Part shown: in pieces, positions 6,832 to 11,151 of the stretch
Numbering within the stretch: the first letter of the stretch is position 1
Layout of the letters: each line of letters opens with the position of its first letter
NCBI GenBank assembly: GCA_949448405.1
Contig: CASTFX010000032.1
Location: 1-11,151, forward strand
Reading direction: 5' to 3'
Length of the DNA stretch: 11,151 bases
Origin: an uncultured Clostridia bacterium
GTDB lineage: Bacteria > Bacillota > Clostridia > TANB77 > CAG-508
The notes under the pieces: model-generated
What the model saw: only the letters and a program-made list of their open reading frames with translations
What the model was told of the DNA's origin: nothing
The model's database searches: none
Translations under genes and position numbers: made by a program

Positions 6832-7380
6832 ATGAATTTTGTAGGACATTTAAAAACTGTATTAAAACATAAATGGCAAGTATTTAAACTTTCAATAAAA
6901 GCAGGGATTCCATTAAGAGGACTTATGCACGATTTATCTAAATTTTCCTACACAGAGTTTTCTGAATCAGTAAAATATTATCAACAAGGGAAAAGAAGCC
7001 CAATACCAGTTGCAAGAGAAGAAAATGGATACTCAAAAGCATGGCTTCATCATAAGGGAAGAAATAAACATCATCTTGAATATTGGTATGATAGAGAAGT
7101 AAAAGAACAACCAATAATTCCATTTAAGTATTGTGAAGAAATGGTTTGTGATAAATTAGCAGCAGGAATAACATATAAAGGAAAAGAATGGACAAAAGAA
7201 TTCGAACTAGAATATTGGAACACAAAAGAAAGAGATAGAGCTGATACAAATGAAGCAATTAAAGATTTTTTAACAGAAGTATTTACACAAGTAAGTGAAA
7301 ATGGAATAGACAAAACTATAAATAAGAAAAATTTGAAAAAAATTTATGATAAATATTGTAATAAAACAAATAATAATTAA
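6832..7380 (+). CDS. DUF5662-like protein
   Basis: From the ATG at 6832 (AAGGAAG at 6814-6820 upstream) the product has 182 residues and begins MNFVGHLKTVLKHKWQV. It carries HDLSKFSYTEF (about residues 36-46), WLHHKGRNKHH (about 72-82) and a later CEEMVCDKLAAGITYKGKEW, the conserved pattern I associate with DUF5662 proteins of Firmicutes. The several His and Asp residues suggest a metal-binding, HD-like hydrolase, which is inference; no activity is known to me. A TTG start at 6796 is in frame but has no ribosome binding site. The gene is followed directly by a strong hairpin shared with sspH, which runs the other way. It contains no CGG. Confidence 0.8.
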   Translation: MNFVGHLKTVLKHKWQVFKLSIKAGIPLRGLMHDLSKFSYTEFSESVKYYQQGKRSPIPVAREENGYSKAWLHHKGRNKHHLEYWYDREVKEQPIIPFKYCEEMVCDKLAAGITYKGKEWTKEFELEYWNTKERDRADTNEAIKDFLTEVFTQVSENGIDKTINKKNLKKIYDKYCNKTNNN

Positions 7381-7414
7381 TAGAATGGGTTATTTTAGTA
7401 ACCCATTCTATTTT
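7381..7414 (+). terminator. intrinsic terminator of the DUF5662-like gene, overlapping the end of sspH
   Basis: TAGAATGGGTTA (7381-7392), loop TTTTAG and TAACCCATTCTA (7399-7410) form a perfect 12-base stem followed by TTTT. The right arm is also the last codons of the convergent sspH gene, so coding and termination signals share these bases. The minus-strand tail is T-poor, so use by sspH is less sure. Confidence 0.85.
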
Positions 7415-7577
7415 CATATAAGTCTTCTACACATACATTTTTGTCCCCAGATCCATCAATAAATCCGACAGTTGCCATATTACTATTTAATTCTTGTATC
7501 CATACAGGCTTGTCTTCATAAAAAACATCACATTTTTCTTTATTTTTTAAAATTTCATTTATTCTTTTAATATTCAT
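7395..7577 (-). CDS. sspH: H-type small acid-soluble spore protein
   Basis: The 60-residue product begins MNIKRINEILKNKEKCDVFYEDKPVWIQ and ends VCVEDLYENRMGY. The start MNI-x-R-x-x-EI, the spacing to a V-x-Y...P-V-x-IQ segment and the length match the SspH family, minor spore proteins made in the forespore. The ATG follows TTGGAGG. It converges on the DUF5662-like gene and is divergent from spoVT, consistent with a sporulation neighbourhood. I did not find a convincing sigma-G promoter: the 279 bases between 7578 and 7856 are AT-rich and ambiguous. A CGG string at 7467 is split as GTC-GGA and causes no shift. Confidence 0.8.
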   Translation of the reverse strand: MNIKRINEILKNKEKCDVFYEDKPVWIQELNSNMATVGFIDGSGDKNVCVEDLYENRMGY

Positions 7578-7734
7578 AAAAAACCTCCAATAACTAGAAA
7601 AACTTTATATAAAACATTATATACATATAGGAAGAAAAATATAACTTAGAAATTTATAATTTAAAAAAACAATATTCTTCTTTTTATGAATAATTTTTTA
7701 AACTTTACAAATAATAGGTTTAAAGTAAAAAAAC

Positions 7735-7777
7735 GGTCCGATAAATTCTATTTCTTAAAAAGAAATTTATAGAGACC
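7735..7777 (+). promoter_or_regulatory. hairpin in the spoVT leader
   Basis: GGTC (7735-7738) pairs with GACC (7774-7777). Inside it ATAAATT and TTTCTT oppose AAGAAATTTAT, with a small bulge. The structure ends 80 bases before the spoVT start. It has no T run. It may be a leader regulatory fold or an operator; nothing in the sequence settles which. Confidence 0.4.
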
Positions 7778-7856
7778 ACATAACTATTTAGTATGAAGAT
7801 TTTTTTCATTAAAATGAAGAAAATTTCTACTATAAAAGAAAGAAGGAGGAATAATT

Positions 7857-8411
7857 TTGAAAGCAACAGGCGTAGTTAGAAGAATAGATGATTTAGGAAG
7901 AATAGTAATTCCAAAGGAAATAAGAAAGGTACTTCGTATAAAAGAAGGAGATCCACTTGAAATATTTACAGACAAAGAAGGAGAAGTAATACTTAAGAAA
8001 TATTCTCCTATTGGTGAACTTTCAGAATTCGCAAGTGGATATGCAGAAACTCTATCAAAGACAACTGGACATATAGCTTGCATAACAGATAAAGACACTG
8101 TAATTGCAGTATCAGGAACATCTAAAAAAGAATTTTTAGAACAAGATTTATCACAAGAATTAGAACAACTAATGGATGATAAAGAAGTATATATAAGTAA
8201 AGAAAACAACGAAGTAGCTATTCCAGTTACAAAAAATGAAAACAATGAGAGAAAATTAAACTCACAAGTAGTATACCCAATAATAGCACAAGGAGACGTA
8301 ATAGGAAGCGTAATTCTTCTATCAAAAGATCAAAAAACAAAAATGGGTGAAACAGAACAAAAAGTAGTAGAATCAGCAGCTGGATTCTTAGGAAGCCAAA
8401 TGGATATATAG
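7857..8411 (+). CDS. spoVT: Stage V sporulation protein T, AbrB-family regulator
   Basis: SpoVT is a forespore transcription regulator that modulates sigma-G dependent genes. The 184-residue product begins with the AbrB swapped-hairpin DNA-binding domain (MKATGVVRRIDDLGRIVIPKEIRKVLRIKEGDPLEIF, about residues 1-50), followed by a GAF-like C-terminal domain (about 56-180) ending ESAAGFLGSQM. Length and domain order match B. subtilis SpoVT. The start is a TTG at 7857 behind AGAAGGAGGA, six bases away. It lies divergent from sspH and is closed by its own terminator, so it is likely a single-gene unit. Arginine codons here include CGT but no CGG. Confidence 0.95.
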   Translation: MKATGVVRRIDDLGRIVIPKEIRKVLRIKEGDPLEIFTDKEGEVILKKYSPIGELSEFASGYAETLSKTTGHIACITDKDTVIAVSGTSKKEFLEQDLSQELEQLMDDKEVYISKENNEVAIPVTKNENNERKLNSQVVYPIIAQGDVIGSVILLSKDQKTKMGETEQKVVESAAGFLGSQMDI

Positions 8412-8413
8412 AA

Positions 8414-8437
8414 AAAAAGACGCAAGCGCGTCTTTTT
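8414..8437 (+). terminator. intrinsic terminator of spoVT
   Basis: AAAAA-GACGC (8414-8423), loop AAGC and GCGTC-TTTTT (8428-8437) form a 10-base stem whose right arm supplies the T run. It begins two bases after the spoVT stop. Confidence 0.88.
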
Positions 8438-8454
8438 AATTTGTGAAAATATAG

Positions 8455-8483
8455 TTGTACAAAACAAAAATTTGTTATATAAT
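8455..8483 (+). promoter_or_regulatory. candidate sigma-A promoter of recG
   Basis: TTGTAC (8455-8460) and TATAAT (8478-8483) are separated by 17 bases, about 30 bases before the recG start at 8514, which has AGAGG at 8502-8506. Confidence 0.7.
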
Positions 8484-8513
8484 GACAAAAACTAAAGTAT
8501 AAGAGGTTTGTAT

Positions 8514-10565
8514 ATGGAATTAGACACAAATGTGCAATATGTTAAAGGTGTAGGAGAAGCAAGAGCGAAAACATTGAATAGACTTCGGAATATATACACT
8601 AGAAGATTTAATTACATATTATCCAAGAGATTATGAAGACAGAAGTAAAATAAAAAAGTTAGAAGACGCAGAAGATGGAGAAGAGATACTAATAAAAGCT
8701 TATGTTGTATCAAATATGCAAGTTATAACTGCAAGAAGTAGAAAAATGAAAATATGTAGAATGATAGTAAGAGATGAAACAGAAGCATGTGAAATGACTT
8801 GGTATAATCAACCATACTTAAAGCAAAATTTCAAAGTTGGAGAAGAATATTATTTCTTTGGGAAAATAACTAAAAAAGGTGGACATATTCAAATGATATC
8901 TCCTGCCTTTGATAAAAATGGAATGCAAAAAAATACAGGCAAGATAATACCAATATATCCACTTACATATAGTATATCTCAAAATCAAATAAGAAAGATA
9001 ATAGAAAATGGACTAAGTTTAGTAAAAGATAAACTTCCAGAGACTCTTCCAAACTATATATTAGAAGAAAATAAATTATTAGACATCAACTCATCAGTAA
9101 GTAAAATTCATTTCCCTGAAGACTTTAAAGAATTTGAAAAAGCAAGAGTAAGATTAGCATTTGAAGAACTTTTGAATATGCAACTTTTGTTGCTAAACCT
9201 AAAAAATAAATGCACAAAGAAAGAAAGTGGAATACAATTTGATAAAAATATTAAAATGTCTGATGTAATAAATGAATTACCTTTTAAGTTAACAGGGGCA
9301 CAGCTTAGAGCACTTGAAGAAATAGACAAAGATATGGAATCAGACAGAATAATGAATAGGCTTCTTCAAGGAGACGTCGGCTCACGGGAAAACAGTAGTT
9401 GCAATAATTGCAGCGTATAAAGCAGTGAAGTCAGGATATCAAATGGCAATTATGGCACCAACCTCAATACTTGCAACTCAGCATTTAGAAAGTTTTTCAA
9501 ATATATTAGATAAATTTGGAATTAGATGTGAATTATTAATAAGTAATATGCCAGCTAAGAAAAAAAGAGAGGTTTTAGCTGATATAGAAGAAGGAAATAT
9601 AGATGTTATAATACGGAACACATTCGATATTACAAGAAAATGTAGTGTTTAAAAATCTAGGATTAGTTATAACAGATGAGCAACATAGATTTGGGGTAAA
9701 TCAAAGAAAAGTCATAGGAGAAAAAGGAAAGAATGTAGACAAAATAGTTATGACAGCAACGCCAATACCGAGAACTTTGGCTCTTATTTTATATGGAGAT
9801 TTGGATATTTCTGTAATAGATGAATTACCACCTAATAGGCAAAAAATTGAAACATTTGCAGTAGGACTTTCTATGGAAGATAGAGTAAACAATTTCATAA
9901 AAGAACAGATAAAGAGCGGAAGGCAAGCATATATTGTGTGTCCTTTAGTAGAAGAAAATGAAGAAATAGATGCAAAATCTGTACTAGAATTATTTGAGAA
10001 ATACAAGACACAAGTATTTAGTGAGTATAGAGTAGAATACATACATGGAAAACTTAAACAGAAAGAAAAAGACAGCATAATGGAAGAATTTAAAAATGGA
10101 GATATTGACATTTTAATATCAACAACGGTTATTGAAGTTGGAGTAAATGTTCCAAATGCAAGCGTAATGGTAATACAAAATGCAGAAAGATTTGGGCTTG
10201 CAGCACTTCATCAATTAAGAGGAAGAGTAGGAAGAGGAGAATACAAGTCATATTGCATACTAAAATATCAAGGAAGATCAGACAATATAAGAGAAAGAAT
10301 GAAAGTAATGCAGGAAACTAATGATGGATTTGTAATATCAGAGAAAGACTTAGAATTAAGAGGCTCAGGAGAATTTTTCGGAACAAAACAACATGGTATA
10401 CCAGAATTTAAAGTTGCAAACCTTTTCGAGGATATGGAAATATTAAAAGGTGTACAAGCATTAGCAATAAAGATATTATCAGATGACCCAAACCTCAATA
10501 AAAAAGAAAATTCAAGGCTAAAAGAAAGTATTAACAAAAAATTTAGTGGTAAAATTGAAATATAA
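8514..10565 (+). CDS. recG: ATP-dependent DNA helicase RecG, read through three +1 shifts
   Basis: RecG remodels stalled forks and branched DNA. From the ATG at 8514 the frame reads MELDTNVQYVKGVGEARAKT and reaches CGG at 8586. After skipping the C the wedge domain follows (YTLEDLITYYPRDYEDRS). A second CGG at 9385 lies inside the Walker A motif: GDVGS, then GKT (residues 286-293). A third CGG at 9614 lies before GTHSILQENVVF, and then DEQH (387-390), TATPIPRTLAL, STTVIEVGVNVPNAS and QLRGRVGRG complete the helicase motifs. Corrected length is 682 residues, as in B. subtilis RecG. Apart from the three CGG codons there is no damage. Other CGG strings (9378, 9917, 10126, 10379) are out of frame and harmless. 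Confidence 0.93.
8586..8588 (+). other. +1 frameshift site at CGG, recG site 1
   Basis: The reading is AAT AGA CTT C GGA ATA TAT ACA. Skipping the C gives N-R-L-G-I-Y-T-L-E-D-L, the helix-hairpin-helix-like start of RecG. Unshifted, the frame ends at a TGA 17 codons into the other frame. Confidence 0.87.
9385..9387 (+). other. +1 frameshift site at CGG inside the RecG Walker A motif, recG site 2
   Basis: The reading is GAC GTC GGC TCA C GGG AAA ACA. Skipping the C gives D-V-G-S-G-K-T, the invariant nucleotide-binding loop. A -2 shift would give G-S-H-G-K-T, which breaks the loop, so this site fixes the shift as +1. Failure to shift yields a truncated protein without the ATPase core. Confidence 0.9.
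9614..9616 (+). other. +1 frameshift site at CGG, recG site 3
   Basis: The reading is GTT ATA ATA C GGA ACA CAT TCG. Skipping the C gives V-I-I-G-T-H-S-I-L-Q, the conserved segment before the DEQH motif. Unshifted, the frame ends at TAA (9650-9652). Confidence 0.88.
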
Positions 10566-10608
10566 AGAATTATTAATAGTAGTTTAAGAAAAAATTACCA
10601 AAAATCAC

Positions 10609-10637
10609 TTGATATTTTTAAGATAGTATTGTATGAT
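10609..10637 (+). promoter_or_regulatory. candidate sigma-A promoter of the gene at 10690
   Basis: TTGATA (10609-10614) and TATGAT (10632-10637) are separated by 17 bases. The gap from the recG stop to this point shows no clear terminator. Confidence 0.55.
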
Positions 10638-10689
10638 ATTATATGTAAATTTAAAACTAGAAATATATTAGATAGAAGGGAACTTGAAA

Positions 10690-11109
10690 ATGAAAAAAGT
10701 AATAGGATTTGTAGCAGTAATATTAATACTTATATGTTCTTTCACAAGTCAAGTATTTGCAACATCAGATGTTGATGCACAAGAAGTTCTAAATTCAGAT
10801 TCAACAAGTCAACTTATAAAAATTTCAGAAGACCAAAAGGAAGAATTAGAAGATTATAAAGTAAAATATGGGTCAGATGCATATGGACTTACAGCTTTTA
10901 TATTAAATAAAATAAGGATATTCAGTATACCTTTTTGCTTTTTAGGAATAGTAATAAGCGCAGTATATCAATATGTAATAGGTATAAGAAAGTTAGATGT
11001 AAGATATAAAGGATTTTATACAATGATAGGTTTTATTACATTATTCGTAATAGCACAAATATTACCACTAATATTTGTCATTGTAATAAAAGGTTTTGGA
11101 AGGAGTTAA
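10690..11109 (+). CDS. small exported two-helix membrane protein, unknown function
   Basis: The ATG at 10690 is chosen because AGAAGGG (10674-10680) stands nine bases upstream; a TTG at 10684 would be too close to it. The 139-residue product has a signal sequence (residues 1-24, ending SQVFA), an extracellular acidic segment (about 25-62) and two membrane helices (about 76-98 and 109-134) joined by a short basic loop (IRKLDVRYKG). This layout resembles small pilin-like (VirB2/TrbC-type) subunits, but I see no diagnostic motif and do not assign it. The next gene starts three bases after its stop, so they are probably one operon. Confidence 0.75.
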   Translation: MKKVIGFVAVILILICSFTSQVFATSDVDAQEVLNSDSTSQLIKISEDQKEELEDYKVKYGSDAYGLTAFILNKIRIFSIPFCFLGIVISAVYQYVIGIRKLDVRYKGFYTMIGFITLFVIAQILPLIFVIVIKGFGRS

Positions 11110-11112
11110 CAA

Positions 11113-11151
11113 ATGAAAGTTTTATTTGCGGTTAATAATGAAAGCATATCA
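11113..11151 (+). CDS. start of a further gene, cut by the window edge
   Basis: An ATG follows AAGGAG (11100-11105) at a normal distance. Only MKVLFAVNNESIS is visible. The hydrophobic MKVLFAV start resembles a first beta strand of a Rossmann-like or receiver/ATPase fold, which is a guess. It is coupled to the upstream membrane protein gene. Confidence 0.6.
   Translation, partial: MKVLFAVNNESIS

Noticed and set aside
7686..7716. Sigma-G promoter for spoVT (GAATA at 7688-7692 with a -10 like CAAATAA)
   Set aside because: The -10 match is too poor to call in such AT-rich DNA.
9385..9387. A -2 shift instead of +1
   Set aside because: It would insert one residue in Walker A (GSHGKT) and in the FeoB PCNGRFP motif; +1 gives exact motifs.
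293..9616. Simple reassignment of CGG to another amino acid without a shift
   Set aside because: Reading through CGG in the same frame leads to a stop within about 1 to 23 codons at every site and loses the family sequence, so a change of frame is required.
8560..9616. prfB-like frameshifting with an internal Shine-Dalgarno stimulator
   Set aside because: No AGGGGG-like element lies at fixed distance upstream of the sites, and no stop codon is at the shift codon itself.
1..10565. feoA, feoB, the pyrophosphatase gene and recG as four independent pseudogenes
   Set aside because: All lesions are the same event at the same trinucleotide, there are no other stops or indels, all motifs are intact, and corrected lengths are normal. 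Decay would give mixed lesions. A systematic artefact remains possible and is kept as the rival explanation.
1..11151. CRISPR arrays, tRNA or rRNA genes, insertion sequences
   Set aside because: No regular repeat-spacer pattern, cloverleaf, rRNA segment or transposase was seen on either strand.

Overview
The window comes from a strongly AT-rich, spore-forming Firmicute, most likely a member of the Clostridia. The support is SpoVT, an H-type small acid-soluble spore protein, consensus AGGAGG ribosome binding sites, TTG starts, and near-consensus sigma-A promoters with 17-base spacers.

Layout. Positions 1-2005 (minus strand) hold a ferrous-iron uptake operon, feoA then feoB, with feoB running off the left edge. 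A near-consensus promoter at 2120-2148 drives a 52-residue membrane peptide and ribosomal protein L31 (rpmE). A lone multi-pass membrane protein (2712-3404) converges on an NfeD/SPFH (stomatin-like) pair on the minus strand (3463-4838). Next on the minus strand is an exported, membrane-anchored protein (4950-5912), divergent from a Ham1/RdgB-type nucleotide pyrophosphatase gene (6075-6687). A palindromic element, a DUF5662-like gene, convergent sspH, spoVT, recG (8514-10565) and a two-gene start (10690 onward, cut by the right edge) complete the window.

Main observation. Four conserved genes appear broken: feoA once, feoB three times, the pyrophosphatase once and recG three times. All eight breaks are the same event. 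In each, an in-frame CGG codon is met, and the family-consistent protein continues only if the C is skipped and the next three bases (GGN) are read as glycine, a +1 shift. I scanned both strands for CGG. Every CGG lying in frame in a recognisable gene (8 of 8) sits at such a shift. Every CGG lying out of frame on a coding strand (10 of 10, for example ATC-GGA or TTC-GGA) has no shift. No CGG is used as an ordinary arginine codon; arginine is written AGA, AGG, CGT or CGC. I see no other frameshift in the window. After correction the lengths are normal for the families: FeoA 75, pyrophosphatase 203 and RecG 682 residues.

Reading. The simplest biological model is that CGG has no cognate arginine tRNA in this organism and works as a +1 frameshift signal, or that CGGN is read as a four-base glycine codon. 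A systematic sequencing or assembly artefact is the main competing explanation and cannot be excluded from one window. The codon-phase specificity and the concentration on conserved glycines argue against it.
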